A DNA stretch of 64,000 bases. Source: Tangfeifania diversioriginum. GTDB taxonomy: Bacteria; Bacteroidota; Bacteroidia; Bacteroidales; Prolixibacteraceae. Made by a program: the position numbers and the translations under genes. This document shows, in pieces, positions 8,757-18,096 of the stretch. The notes under the pieces were generated by a model that saw only the letters and a list, made by a program, of their open reading frames with translations, was not told where the DNA came from and did not search any database. Each line of letters opens with the position of its first letter. Position 1 is the first letter of the stretch. The stretch is taken from contig CAMCBW010000006.1 in the NCBI GenBank assembly GCA_945873105.1, positions 1 to 64,000 of the forward strand, written 5' to 3'.

Positions 8757-10586
8757 ATGAATGCAATGCCCTATGTGATCGGTGCGCTGGCTTTTCTGGC
8801 ACTGGCTTACCGTTTGTACTACAGTTTTATCGCCACCAAAGTATTGATGCTGAACGATGAGATAGAGGCTCCCTCCTTCCGGTTGTTCGACAAGCACAAC
8901 TACTACCCGATGCCAAAATGGGTCGTTTTCGGCCATCATTTCGCTGCCATTGCTGGTGCAGGACCCCTGGTGGGTCCGGTTCTTGCGGCGCAATTTGGTT
9001 TTATGCCGGGCTTTGTCTGGATGCTGGTTGGGGCAGTGATGGCTGGTGCAGTGCACGATGTGGTGATTTTAACTGCCTCAGTGAGGCACGATGGGAAATC
9101 GCTGGCAGAGATTGCCAAGATCGAAATCAATAGTTTCAGTGGCACCATTACCTCCATTGCGGTCCTGATTATTTTGGTTATTGCCCTTGCCGGACTTGGT
9201 GTAGTAGTGGTCAATGCACTGGCAGAGAGTTCCTGGGGTACCTTTACCATTGCCATGACGATCCCCATTGCCATTTTTATGGGATTGTGGATGTTCAAAT
9301 TCAGAAAGGGAAAAACCGTCGAGGCAACCATCATCGGGGTTATTCTGCTTTCCCTGGCGGTTATCTACGGAAAATATGTACCCGGTTCACCCTTTGAAAG
9401 CTGGTTTACCTTCGACCGGAAAACCCTCACCATCCTGCTTGCCGGTTATGGTTTTTTTGCTTCTGTCTTGCCGGTTTGGCTGCTGCTTTCACCCAGGGAT
9501 TACCTCAGCTCTATCATGAAGTTGACGGTGATTGGGCTGTTGGCCGTTGGCATTGTGCTCGTTGCACCTGAGATCAAGATGCCAAATTTCACCCCATTTA
9601 TACACGGTGGTGGTCCTATCATTCCGGGAACGCTGTTCCCCTATCTATTTATTACAATAGCCTGTGGCGCCATATCAGGATTTCATGCCCTGGTAAGTTC
9701 AGGCACCACGCCAAAAATGTTGATGAAAGAGAGCCATATCAAGCCCATTGCTGTTGGTTCCATGCTGGCAGAAGCGATGGTTAGCATCCTTGCCCTGATA
9801 GCCGCTACCAGTCTTTTTCCACTCGATTATTTCCAGATCAACGTCTCTCCGGAGAAATTTGCCCAAATATTGCCACAGCTTCATTCCCTGGGTTTTCATG
9901 AATCAAATCTGACACAATTATCGGCTGAAGTAGGGGAAAAGATCGCCGGACGCCCCGGAGGAGCAGTCTCACTGGCCGTTGGAATGGCACAGATCTTCTC
10001 CTCCTTGCCGGGATTAAACGGGCTGATGTCCTACTGGTATCATTTCGCCATCATGTTCGAGGCCCTGTTTATTCTTACTACCGTGGATGCCGGTACGCGT
10101 ATTGCACGTTTTATCACACAGGAGGCGCTGGGCAAAGTTTATGCACCGTTTGGCCGAACCAACTGGTTGCCGGGTAATCTTTTTGCCAGTTTTCTGGTTG
10201 TATTTGCCTGGGGCTATTTTATTTATACCGGTACCGTTGCCACCATCTGGCCAATGTTCGGGGTGGCCAACCAGCTATTGGCTACACTGGCACTGGCCAT
10301 CGGCACCTCCTACCTGATCAATCATGGCAAGCGCAAGTACATCTGGGTCACCGTTGTACCCATGAGTTTTGTAGGAATTACCACTATTACAGGTGGAGTA
10401 ATGAACCTCTTCAACATTTACATACCGCAAATATCCAAAGAAGCGACGCGGATCCAAGGTTTTGTCAATACCACCCTTACTGCGGTAATATTGGTGTGTG
10501 TGATCCTGATTTTGATGGTGGCTGTTTCGAAATGGCTGAAACATTCAAAGCAGGAGCTCGACTACAAGGCTGAACACGGGGAGTAA
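8757..10586 (+). CDS. cstA: Carbon starvation protein CstA family transporter
   Basis: 609 residues, inner-membrane protein with about 16 hydrophobic segments. In studied bacteria CstA-type proteins import peptides or pyruvate when better carbon sources run out. Family landmarks are [39 protein letters not shown] and [14 protein letters not shown], plus the C-terminal block [16 protein letters not shown] with [16 protein letters not shown]. It is shorter than the roughly 700-residue E. coli protein, as is common in this phylum. The gene stands alone on the plus strand between minus-strand blocks. A DUF486 gene follows after about 140 bp and may or may not be co-transcribed. Confidence 0.92.
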   Translation: MNAMPYVIGALAFLALAYRLYYSFIATKVLMLNDEIEAPSFRLFDKHNYYPMPKWVVFGHHFAAIAGAGPLVGPVLAAQFGFMPGFVWMLVGAVMAGAVHDVVILTASVRHDGKSLAEIAKIEINSFSGTITSIAVLIILVIALAGLGVVVVNALAESSWGTFTIAMTIPIAIFMGLWMFKFRKGKTVEATIIGVILLSLAVIYGKYVPGSPFESWFTFDRKTLTILLAGYGFFASVLPVWLLLSPRDYLSSIMKLTVIGLLAVGIVLVAPEIKMPNFTPFIHGGGPIIPGTLFPYLFITIACGAISGFHALVSSGTTPKMLMKESHIKPIAVGSMLAEAMVSILALIAATSLFPLDYFQINVSPEKFAQILPQLHSLGFHESNLTQLSAEVGEKIAGRPGGAVSLAVGMAQIFSSLPGLNGLMSYWYHFAIMFEALFILTTVDAGTRIARFITQEALGKVYAPFGRTNWLPGNLFASFLVVFAWGYFIYTGTVATIWPMFGVANQLLATLALAIGTSYLINHGKRKYIWVTVVPMSFVGITTITGGVMNLFNIYIPQISKEATRIQGFVNTTLTAVILVCVILILMVAVSKWLKHSKQELDYKAEHGE

Positions 10587-10725
10587 CCATTGTTCCAAAA
10601 AACAACCGGGGCAATAGATTGGAAGGTCATTGGCAAAATCCAATTTGCCTGTGTGGCTGGCTTAGCCTTGCTGCAATTCTGCCAATAATTTTGCACATTT
10701 GCACCTTTCCCAATTTGTGTATACC

Positions 10726-11100
10726 ATGTTGAAAAGTTTCGCTTCCATCGGTTTGCTGGTGCTCTCCAATACCTTTATGACATTTGCCTGGTATGGCCAT
10801 TTGAAATTCAAAGAGATGAAATGGTTTGAATCACTGGGTCTTTTTGCCATCATCCTGATCAGTTGGGGGATCGCCTTTTTTGAGTACTGTTTCCAGGTGC
10901 CGGCCAACAGAATTGGTTTTGAAGGAAACGGAGGTCCGTTTTCATTGGTTCAGCTGAAAGTCATCCAGGAGGTGGTCTCCATTTCCGTATTTGTCGTCTT
11001 TACCTTGCTGTTCTTCAAGACTGAAACCTTCAGGATGAATCACTTCATCGGATTTGTCTTCCTGATACTGGCTGTTTACTTTATTTTCAAGCCTGCCTAA
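10726..11100 (+). CDS. DMT-superfamily membrane protein, DUF486
   Basis: About 124 residues with four hydrophobic segments. Motifs TFAWYGHLKF, SWGIAFFEYCFQVPANRIG and FSLVQLKVIQEVVSISVF are characteristic of the DUF486 family of small drug/metabolite-transporter-like proteins. The conserved region begins at the ATG at 10726 (MLKSFASIGLLVLSNTF); an upstream TTG in frame at 10699 is less likely. The transported substrate is unknown. It ends in a convergent arrangement with the nuo operon, separated by a pyrimidine-rich spacer. Confidence 0.85.
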   Translation: MLKSFASIGLLVLSNTFMTFAWYGHLKFKEMKWFESLGLFAIILISWGIAFFEYCFQVPANRIGFEGNGGPFSLVQLKVIQEVVSISVFVVFTLLFFKTETFRMNHFIGFVFLILAVYFIFKPA

Positions 11101-11161
11101 TGATCAAAAACTGAGCAAATCTCTTTAAAGCTGTTGGACAATTTGGAGAGGTCGGACCGAC

Positions 11162-11281
11162 TTGCCCCTTCGATTTATCTTCCTTCTCCGTTTCCCCGTT
11201 TCTCTTCTGATCACTCCCCCAGCCTATTCGTCCCCCAGTCCTTCCGTCATTTCTTCATCTCCGTTTCCCCGTTTCCTTTTT
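11162..11281. repeat. Pyrimidine-rich spacer with duplicated CTCCGTTTCCCCGTTTC motif
   Basis: The plus strand is almost pure C/T and carries CTCCGTTTCCCCGTTTC twice, near 11188 and 11260, the second copy ending at the nuoN stop. It lies between convergent genes. There is no hairpin, so its role, if any, is unknown. Confidence 0.6.
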
Positions 11282-12660
11282 TACAGCAGATTGATTATCA
11301 GCTTGGGCAAAAATCCCAAAACGATCATCAGCACGGTACAGAGAATGATGTTGAATTTGAAGTTGATACTGGATTCAATCTTGTGCTGGGGCTCCCCCTC
11401 CGAAAAATAACTGGCCATGATGGGTTTGAAGTAGAAATAGATACTGATCATGGAGCCAACCACAGCCACCACCACCAACCAGGTATAACCACCCTCGGCT
11501 GTCAGCACAAAAAGATTGTATTTGGCCATAAATCCTGCCAGGGGAGGAATCCCTGCCAGCGACATCATCGCAATGGCCATGGCAAAAGCCTCTACCGGAT
11601 TGTTCCTGGCCAATCCCCTGAATGCAGGGATGAAGAAGGTGCCCCGCTCCTCCCTGATCAGCATTAATACAGCAAATGCGGTTATGGTGGCAATTACGTA
11701 GGAGAGCACAAAAAAGAGGAGGATTCCGGCAGATTTGGGTCCCAAAACGATCAGTGCCATCAGGATATAACCCGATTGCGCAACACCCGAATAGGCAAAC
11801 ATCCGCTTCAGGTTATCCTGGTAAACAGCAGAAAGATTTCCTACCAGGATCGTTGCTACGGAGAGTACTGTCAAAGTAGTAACCACCTCTGTATGCAAAG
11901 AGACAAAGGCAATAGAGATCAGCCGGTAAAATGCAGCCACGGATGCCACCTTACCAGCCGTTGTCATGAAGGCCGTGATGAGGGTTGGAGAACCAGTATA
12001 GACATCCGGCGACCAGAAATGGAAAGGAACAGCTGCAATTTTAAAGGACATTCCAATAAGAATCAGCAACATACCTGTCAGAAATAGCATTGGAACACCC
12101 TCTTTCGCAGAAACGACATAAGCGTTGATGGCTTCGAGGTTGAAGGAACCTGAAGCCCCATAGACCAGGGCAATCCCAAAAAGCAAAAAGCCGGTGGCAA
12201 AAGAACCTGTCAGGAAATACTTCATGGCTGCTTCGTTGGAGGCAATATCGAACTTCTTGCTTCCAGCCAGGATGTAGAAGGAGATGGAAAGGGTCTCAAG
12301 CCCGACGAAAAATAGAATCAGGTTGCCAAAGGAGGCCATGACTATTCCTCCAATGATCGCAAAGAGGATCAAGGCATAGATATCTTCCAGTGGTCGTTCT
12401 ACTCCCTTGTAGTAAATGTTGGCAAACATGAAAATCAAAATACCAATCAGTATCAGAATGGCACTGAAGGCAATGCTGAAATTATCGGCAATGAACATCT
12501 CGTTGAAGTAATGAACTGAGGTGCCCCACTCCCTGATATTTAAAAACATGGCCACAAAAAGTCCGACAAAGATCAGTGGCAGTAAAACCACTTTCTTCTT
12601 TCGAACCCCGAAGAACATTACCAAAACTGCCAATATGGAAAGCGCAACAATTGCCTTCAT
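11281..12660 (-). CDS. nuoN: NADH-quinone oxidoreductase subunit N
   Basis: 459 residues, antiporter-like membrane-arm subunit of complex I that carries part of the proton-pumping path. About 14 hydrophobic helices are visible. The key acidic residue is in FFVGLETLSISFYILAG, the lysine of the broken helix region in AAMKYFLTGSFATG, and the central block is KIAAVPFHFWSPDVYTGSPT. It is the last gene of the nuo operon, about 110 bp after nuoM. The gap contains a 9-bp tandem array rather than a terminator. Confidence 0.96.
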   Translation of the reverse strand: MKAIVALSILAVLVMFFGVRKKKVVLLPLIFVGLFVAMFLNIREWGTSVHYFNEMFIADNFSIAFSAILILIGILIFMFANIYYKGVERPLEDIYALILFAIIGGIVMASFGNLILFFVGLETLSISFYILAGSKKFDIASNEAAMKYFLTGSFATGFLLFGIALVYGASGSFNLEAINAYVVSAKEGVPMLFLTGMLLILIGMSFKIAAVPFHFWSPDVYTGSPTLITAFMTTAGKVASVAAFYRLISIAFVSLHTEVVTTLTVLSVATILVGNLSAVYQDNLKRMFAYSGVAQSGYILMALIVLGPKSAGILLFFVLSYVIATITAFAVLMLIREERGTFFIPAFRGLARNNPVEAFAMAIAMMSLAGIPPLAGFMAKYNLFVLTAEGGYTWLVVVAVVGSMISIYFYFKPIMASYFSEGEPQHKIESSINFKFNIILCTVLMIVLGFLPKLIINLL

Positions 12661-12700
12661 GCTATATTTTTAATTTATTGTATAAATGATAGTCTTTATT

Positions 12701-12745
12701 GTTTGAAATGTTTGAAATGTTTGAAATGTTTGAAATGTTTCAATT
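12701..12745. repeat. 9-bp tandem array in nuoM-nuoN junction
   Basis: Four perfect GTTTGAAAT units (12701-12736) plus a fifth imperfect one. The unit is the reverse complement of the one at 8172-8252. It lies between nuoM and nuoN, inside the operon. Confidence 0.8.
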
Positions 12746-12771
12746 ATAAATCTTTCACATTTTCAAATATT

Positions 12772-14220
12772 TCAATGAATCTTCAAAATACTATTCACCG
12801 CAGGCTCGGCCATGCCCAAAAACAATTGGGGATAAATTCCGATCCACAATATGATAATCACTACAGGCACAAGCACTGCCATCTCCTGCCTGGTAAGATC
12901 CGTAAACCCGGCTGTGGACTCCTTCTCCGCTCCGTACATGGTGCGCTGGTAAATCCAAAGCATGTATACAGCACTGAGTATGATAGTTAATCCGGCTATG
13001 GCTGCCAGGGTTCCATTGTATTCGAAAAGCCCAAGTAGCAACAGGAACTCACCGATAAAACTGTTGGTCAACGGCAATGAAATGCTTCCCAAAAGAATTA
13101 CCATGAAAAAGGCAGCAAATATGGGTGCTTTGGCAGCAATTCCGCCCAGAGCCGATATCTCTCCCGTGCCGGTACGGCGAACAATAATTTCGTAGCAGAA
13201 AAAGAGTCCAAAGATGTTCACCCCGTGTGAAATCATTTGGATCATTGCTCCTTCCACACCATAAAAGGTTCGGGAAAACAGACCGGCTGCGATCAATCCA
13301 ACGTGGGCCAGGGAGGAGTAGGCAATCAACCTTTTCAATTCATTTTGCCTTATAGCGATGACTGAAGCATACACAATTCCGGTTACGGACAACAGGATGG
13401 CATAAAGGCCCAATTCATCCAGGGCATCCGGAAACAGCGGCAGAATAAAGCGAAGTACGCCGTAGACTCCCATCTTCAGCATGATACCGGCCAGCAGCAT
13501 GGTTCCCTGGGTGGGTGCCGTAAAATAGAGGTCGGGTTGCCAGGTATGGAAGGGAAAGATGGGCATCTTGATGGCAAAAGCGAGGAAAAAGGCCAGGAAA
13601 AGCCAGCGCTGTGCAGAGGGATCCAACACCTCCTTGTAGAATTCAGAGAAGGCGAAGGAGTGTTCACCAGGTGATTTAACATAGAGAAAGACGATGGCTA
13701 CCAGCATGAACAATCCACCCACCAAAGTGTAGAGAAAAAACTTCAGTGTGATGGCCCTGGCATTTTGTCCTCCCCAAAGAATCGAGACAAAAAAGATCGG
13801 AATCAGCGCAATTTCCCAGAAAATGTAGAACAAGATGATATCGGTCGTTGAAAACACTCCGATGAGAGCCATCTCCATCAGTAAGATCAAGGCATAAAAG
13901 TTGCTGCGCTTCTCCGTTTTGGTACCAAAACCTGAATAGATGATCATGGGTACAAGAAAAGTGGTCAGCATGACCAGCAAGGCACTCAAACCGTCGAGTC
14001 CCAATGAGAATTCAATTCCCAGTGAGTGGAACAGGTCCGGATGAAAAACCGGATACCCAGCCGGATCATCAAGGTATTGAATCAAAACAGCCACCGAAAT
14101 GCCAAAGGTAAAAATGGAGGCAGCCAGGGCAATTTTCTTGTTCAACAGTGGCCTGTCTTTCAATGCAAAAAGCAGCAAAGAAGCTACAAACGGTATGGAG
14201 ATGAGCAATCCGATTAACAT
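12772..14220 (-). CDS. nuoM: NADH-quinone oxidoreductase subunit M
   Basis: 482 residues, second antiporter-like subunit of complex I. Visible landmarks are YIFWEIALIPIFFVSILWGG (conserved Glu), ITLKFFLYTLVGGLFMLVA (Lys), KMPIFPFHTWQPDLYFTAPT and LAHVGLIAAGLFSRTFYGVEG. The ATG at 14220 follows the nuoL stop by two bases, so translation is probably coupled. Length and helix count are normal for the family. Confidence 0.97.
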   Translation of the reverse strand: MLIGLLISIPFVASLLLFALKDRPLLNKKIALAASIFTFGISVAVLIQYLDDPAGYPVFHPDLFHSLGIEFSLGLDGLSALLVMLTTFLVPMIIYSGFGTKTEKRSNFYALILLMEMALIGVFSTTDIILFYIFWEIALIPIFFVSILWGGQNARAITLKFFLYTLVGGLFMLVAIVFLYVKSPGEHSFAFSEFYKEVLDPSAQRWLFLAFFLAFAIKMPIFPFHTWQPDLYFTAPTQGTMLLAGIMLKMGVYGVLRFILPLFPDALDELGLYAILLSVTGIVYASVIAIRQNELKRLIAYSSLAHVGLIAAGLFSRTFYGVEGAMIQMISHGVNIFGLFFCYEIIVRRTGTGEISALGGIAAKAPIFAAFFMVILLGSISLPLTNSFIGEFLLLLGLFEYNGTLAAIAGLTIILSAVYMLWIYQRTMYGAEKESTAGFTDLTRQEMAVLVPVVIIILWIGIYPQLFLGMAEPAVNSILKIH

Positions 14221-14222
14221 GG

Positions 14223-16127
14223 TTATTTATTGAACAGGTTAAAAAATAGGATCAGGATGATGCTGATGACCATGTAAAACAGATAGGCTCCCACATTGCC
14301 GGTTTGGATGTACCGAACGTTTTTGCCCATCCATACTACCAGATTTCCGGTCTGGTTTACGAATCTGTCGATCACCTTGAGTTCCACAACATCGTGCAAG
14401 AAATTGGACAAGCCAGCCACAGGTTTCTGAACCATAGATTCGTACAACTCATCGAAATAGAACTTCCGGTAGACCAAATTCCCAAGAAAGGAACCTGCCG
14501 GCTCGGTTGCAGACCCAACACTGTTCCGAACATACCTGGAGTAAACCAGGAGAATCACCACCAATATCAGGACCACGGGAGCCATCAACCAAAGTTCCGT
14601 TTGCACGCTAATTGCCTCCGATCCATGTTTGACTGCAGCTTCGGATGTGGAAAAAAGCGGCGCAAAATAAGCTTGAATCCTGTCTGAGCCACCCAAAACA
14701 TGGGGAACGCCAATTAATCCGCCAATGATGGAGAGCAGCGCCAGCAAAGCCATGGGAAGGGTCATGCTACCCGGCGATTCATGCACCGGATGGGCAGCAT
14801 CTTCCTGAAAGGCCGGCTTGCCCCAAAACGCGAGAAACAGCAGCCTGAACATGTAAAAGGCGGTCATCAGTGCAGCCACTACCGATAAAACCCAAAGCAC
14901 CGGACTGGTGTGAAAAGCACCGAGCAGGATCATATCTTTCGAAAAGAATCCGGCAAATGGCGGCAGACCGGCAATGGCCAGCGAACCTGTCAAAAAAAGC
15001 CAATAGGTGACGGGTATCTTTCCCTTTAATCCACCCATCCTGCGGATATCCTGCTCCCCATGCAACGCATGGATGACACTGCCTGCCGCAAGGAAGAGCA
15101 GGGCCTTGAAGAAGGCGTGGGTGGTCAGGTGAAACATGGCACCGGTAAATGCACCGGCACCAAGGGCTACAAACATGAATCCGAGCTGGCTGACCGTTGA
15201 ATAGGCCAGAATCTTTTTGATATCGTTCTGCAGCATGGCAATACTCCCTGCCAGCAGGGCGGTAGCAATGCCCACTACGGAGATAACCATCATGGTTACC
15301 GGTGAAAGCACAAAGAGCAAATTGGATCGGGCTACCATGTAGACCCCCGCCGTAACCATGGTTGCAGCATGGATCAGGGCTGAGACAGGGGTGGGCCCGG
15401 CCATGGCATCTGGAAGCCAGGTAAATAGCGGAATCTGGGCACTTTTCCCGATCGCACCCGCAAACAGCAACAGGGTAATGAAGGTAATGGTTAGACTTCC
15501 TACCGGGATGGCTGAACTTTGGGCAAATATCTCCTTGAAATTCAGGGTACCAAATTGTTGGATAAGGAGAAATAATGCCAAGAGGAATCCGAGGTCTCCG
15601 ATCCGGTTCATGATAAATGCCTTCTTGGCGGCATTGTTGTAATCCTGGTTCTTGAACCAAAAACCGATCAGCAGGTAGGATGACAAGCCGACTCCCTCCC
15701 ATCCGATAAAGAGGATCAGGTAGTTTGAACCGAGCACCAGCAACAGCATGAAAAAGACAAAGAGGTTCATGTAGGAGAAGAAACGATTGAATCCGGGATC
15801 CTCCTTCATGTATCCTATCGAATAAACATGGATTAGAAAACCTACACCAGTAACTATCAACAACATCAGCACCGATAACCTGTCGACCAGGAAGGAGAAT
15901 GGAATGGAGAGATGGCGGATGTTGATCCAGCTGAAGAGTTCTACCGTCCGGGCCTCCGCCCCACCCAATATTTCGTTGAAGAGAAGCAGTGAAACGACAA
16001 ACGGGACAAAGACCATCAGAGAGGCAATGATCCCGGCTGAAGTGCCCTTAAACCTCCTGAAATTAAAGGATATCAGGAGAAACCCGATCAACGGGAAGAG
16101 CGGTACTAGCCAAATATAGTCAAGCAT
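14223..16127 (-). CDS. nuoL: NADH-quinone oxidoreductase subunit L
   Basis: 634 residues, the largest antiporter-like subunit, normally carrying the long lateral helix that braces the membrane arm. LFIGWEGVGLSSYLLIGFW, KKAFIMNRIGDLGFLLAL, AQIPLFTWLPDAMAGPTPVS and STVSQLGFMFVALGAG are the diagnostic blocks. The C-terminal 100 residues (FYFDELYESMVQKPV and a final hydrophobic helix) match the lateral-helix end. It lies 18 bp after nuoK and two bases before nuoM. Confidence 0.97.
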   Translation of the reverse strand: MLDYIWLVPLFPLIGFLLISFNFRRFKGTSAGIIASLMVFVPFVVSLLLFNEILGGAEARTVELFSWINIRHLSIPFSFLVDRLSVLMLLIVTGVGFLIHVYSIGYMKEDPGFNRFFSYMNLFVFFMLLLVLGSNYLILFIGWEGVGLSSYLLIGFWFKNQDYNNAAKKAFIMNRIGDLGFLLALFLLIQQFGTLNFKEIFAQSSAIPVGSLTITFITLLLFAGAIGKSAQIPLFTWLPDAMAGPTPVSALIHAATMVTAGVYMVARSNLLFVLSPVTMMVISVVGIATALLAGSIAMLQNDIKKILAYSTVSQLGFMFVALGAGAFTGAMFHLTTHAFFKALLFLAAGSVIHALHGEQDIRRMGGLKGKIPVTYWLFLTGSLAIAGLPPFAGFFSKDMILLGAFHTSPVLWVLSVVAALMTAFYMFRLLFLAFWGKPAFQEDAAHPVHESPGSMTLPMALLALLSIIGGLIGVPHVLGGSDRIQAYFAPLFSTSEAAVKHGSEAISVQTELWLMAPVVLILVVILLVYSRYVRNSVGSATEPAGSFLGNLVYRKFYFDELYESMVQKPVAGLSNFLHDVVELKVIDRFVNQTGNLVVWMGKNVRYIQTGNVGAYLFYMVISIILILFFNLFNK

Positions 16128-16145
16128 AAAAAATATTCTTTGCGG

Positions 16146-16475
16146 TTACCATTTTAATTTGTTCAATACATTGATGTCGATGGTGTGGGTTGAGCGGTAG
16201 ATCATTACCAGCAAAGCCAGTCCGATGGCCACCTCAGCAGCAGCTACGACCATGATAAAGAAGACGAAGATCTGACCTGCCGGGTCGTTACGGTAGGCAG
16301 AAAATGCAGCCAAAAGCAGGTTGGCAGAGTTCAGCATCAGCTCGATCGACATAAAGATCACCAGTGCATTGCGTTTGACCAACACACCTACCACTCCAAT
16401 GGCAAAAAGGGCCGAACAGAAGAAGATGTAGTAGTCGAGCGGGATGATTTGCATATTTTGTAAGGTTCCGGACAT
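16146..16475 (-). CDS. nuoK: NADH-quinone oxidoreductase subunit K
   Basis: 109 residues with three transmembrane helices, homologous to MrpC. SIELMLNSANLLLAAFS and VVAAAEVAIGLALLVMIYR carry the two membrane glutamates needed for proton transfer in known complexes. The C-terminus (THTIDINVLNKLKW) is the usual one. It follows the inserted DUF2007 gene rather than nuoJ directly. Confidence 0.96.
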   Translation of the reverse strand: MSGTLQNMQIIPLDYYIFFCSALFAIGVVGVLVKRNALVIFMSIELMLNSANLLLAAFSAYRNDPAGQIFVFFIMVVAAAEVAIGLALLVMIYRSTHTIDINVLNKLKW

Positions 16476-16490
16476 GTTTTTTTATTTTGA

Positions 16491-16535
16491 AAAGTGCCTA
16501 AAGTATTTAAAGTGCCTAGAGTGCCTAAAGTACTT
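16491..16535. repeat. 9-bp tandem array between DUF2007 gene and nuoK
   Basis: Five units in exact 9-bp register: AAAGTGCCT, AAAGTATTT, AAAGTGCCT, AGAGTGCCT, AAAGTACTT. The same word family recurs at 16801-16836, 17452-17505 and 30843-30879. Confidence 0.8.
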
Positions 16536-16552
16536 GGGAATTATCCGGAGTT

Positions 16553-16783
16553 TTAATTATTGGCCTCTGTAAATTCGACGATCAAAGGTTCCGCTCTTTC
16601 AAGGTCGGATTGCTGGATATAGAGATCCACGAAGGAGGGAAATCCTCCGATTCCTGCAACCATACCAGATTGAAAATCATTTTGTACAAATGATCCGATC
16701 TCTATCTCATCGAGGGCCTCTTTCAGCATCATAACAGCTATTTCGCTCCCTGAGAAAACCCTGATTAATTCGTCTTTTTCCAT
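16553..16783 (-). CDS. DUF2007 putative signal-transducing protein inside the nuo operon
   Basis: 76 residues: RVFSGSEIAVMMLKEALDEIEIGSFVQNDF ... IGGFPSFVDLYIQQSDLERAEPLI reads as a single DUF2007 ferredoxin-like domain (shown here in shortened form). Such domains are often described as PII-like or signal-transducing, without a proven function. It lies between nuoJ and nuoK, with about 75-100 bp spacers on both sides that are full of 9-bp repeats. It is therefore transcribed with complex I but is not a subunit. A regulatory or assembly role is conceivable only from position. Confidence 0.85.
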   Translation of the reverse strand: MEKDELIRVFSGSEIAVMMLKEALDEIEIGSFVQNDFQSGMVAGIGGFPSFVDLYIQQSDLERAEPLIVEFTEANN

Positions 16784-16800
16784 GGTAAATGCTTTTAAAA

Positions 16801-16880
16801 GTAGTGCCTAGAGTGCCTAAAGTATTTAGGTACTTAGTCGGATTTATTTAAATAACTCATAATTCATAACTCATAACTTT
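16801..16880. repeat. Short tandem arrays between nuoJ and DUF2007 gene
   Basis: GTAGTGCCT, AGAGTGCCT, AAAGTATTT, AGGTACTTA run in 9-bp register at 16801-16836. Copies of a 7-bp word (ACTCATA/ATTCATA) follow at about 16853-16878, directly before the nuoJ stop region. Confidence 0.7.
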
Positions 16881-16882
16881 CA

Positions 16883-17386
16883 TCAGTAGATGTCTTTCTT
16901 CCCCAGCATCACCGCGCCTACCATTGCAGCAAGGAACAGGACGGAGGATAGTTCGAAGGGCAAATAATACTCTTCAAACAAAACCTTACCCAAGTTCTTC
17001 ACCAGGCCAATCTGGTTCAGTGAAGGGTCTGTGGCCATTTTTAGATCATAGGTACGAAAAACGGCGATCAAGGTCATCAGCAGCAATCCGCCGGCGATTG
17101 CCGAGGCTATTTTTGCCAGCTTCGATTTCGGAAACTCACCCTGTATATTGAGGTTAAGTAACATCACGGTGTAGATGAACAAGACCATGATCGCTCCTGC
17201 ATAGACAATGATATGCACGACGGCCAGAAACTGTGCGTTCAACAGGATGTAGTGCCCTGCGATGGCGAAAAAAGCCAGGGTCAGGTACAACACACTGTGC
17301 ATCGGCTTTTTTGATATCAACACCTTCAAAGCCGCATAAATGGCGACGAAGGAGAGGATAAAAAACAAGTATCTTGAGAAGATCAT
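16883..17386 (-). CDS. nuoJ: NADH-quinone oxidoreductase subunit J
   Basis: 167 residues with five hydrophobic helices. HSVLYLTLAFFAIAGHYILLNAQFLAVVHIIVYAGAI (given in part) contains the family signature around the pi-bulge helix, and LSSVLFLAAMVGAVMLGKKD ends the protein. It sits between nuoI and the DUF2007 gene with repeat-filled spacers on both sides. Confidence 0.95.
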   Translation of the reverse strand: MIFSRYLFFILSFVAIYAALKVLISKKPMHSVLYLTLAFFAIAGHYILLNAQFLAVVHIIVYAGAIMVLFIYTVMLLNLNIQGEFPKSKLAKIASAIAGGLLLMTLIAVFRTYDLKMATDPSLNQIGLVKNLGKVLFEEYYLPFELSSVLFLAAMVGAVMLGKKDIY

Positions 17387-17392
17387 ACTTTC

Positions 17393-17505
17393 GAGTTATG
17401 AGTTATGAGTTATAGGTTATGAGTTTTAAAAATTAATATTGATAGGTGCGTAAATACTTTAGGCACTTTAGTTCACTTTAGTCACTTTAGTCACTTTAGT
17501 CACTT
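17393..17505. repeat. 7-bp and 9-bp tandem arrays in nuoI-nuoJ junction
   Basis: Five units of the GAGTTAT type (17393-17427) lie at the nuoJ start side, overlapping the region just upstream of its ATG. Units of the AGTCACTTT type (17452-17505), the last three perfect, end immediately at the nuoI stop codon. On the coding strand the second unit reads AAAGTGACT. Confidence 0.8.
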
Positions 17506-18096
17506 TCATGAATTATGTGATTGGTTTTTGTCTTTCTTAAACGCCAAAACCTTTGCAGTCTGGCGGTGGGTAACATCCACTCGTTTGCCGAGGGGCTCTA
17601 CCAATCTATCTTTTCCATAAATAAAGTCGCTACGGTGCAAATCGGAGGGAACAATTTCGTTGGTCAGGAAGATGGCCTCTTTTGGACAGGCCTCTTCGCA
17701 CAGACCGCAGAAGATGCAACGAAGCATATTGATTTCATAAACCGTAGCATATTTTTCCTCCCTGTAAAGATGCATCTCTTCCTCTTTTCTTTCAGCTGCA
17801 ATCATGGTAATTGCCTCCGCCGGACAGGAGAGGGCGCATAAACCGCAAGCGGTACATCTTTCCCTGCCCTCATCATCCCGCTTCAAGACATGCTTTCCCC
17901 GGTAGATTTCAGCAATGGGTCTTTTCACTTCAGGGTACTGGATGGTGGCACTTTTTTTGAAAAAATGGCCAATGGTAATTCCAAAACCCTTTACAATGGC
18001 AGGCAAGTAGATCCTTTCGGCAAAAGTCATCTCCTTGTTCGAAACAACCCTGCTCCGACCAGAGAGTGAACCTGTATTTTGGTTGATTGTTGTCAT
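17506..18096 (-). CDS. nuoI: NADH-quinone oxidoreductase subunit I
   Basis: 196 residues, 8Fe ferredoxin-like subunit that carries clusters N6a and N6b toward the quinone site. Two full CxxCxxCxxxCP motifs are present: CTACGLCALSCP and CIFCGLCEEACP. I place the start at the ATG at 18096 (MTTINQNTG), because its A overlaps the last base of the nuoH TAA. A longer frame upstream of this ATG lies wholly inside nuoH and is not real. Confidence 0.95.
   Translation of the reverse strand: MTTINQNTGSLSGRSRVVSNKEMTFAERIYLPAIVKGFGITIGHFFKKSATIQYPEVKRPIAEIYRGKHVLKRDDEGRERCTACGLCALSCPAEAITMIAAERKEEEMHLYREEKYATVYEINMLRCIFCGLCEEACPKEAIFLTNEIVPSDLHRSDFIYGKDRLVEPLGKRVDVTHRQTAKVLAFKKDKNQSHNS

Noticed and set aside
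14779-15702. 307-codon minus-strand frame inside nuoL
   Set aside because: It is in another frame of nuoL on the same strand, with Cys/His/Pro-rich sequence typical of a shifted frame.
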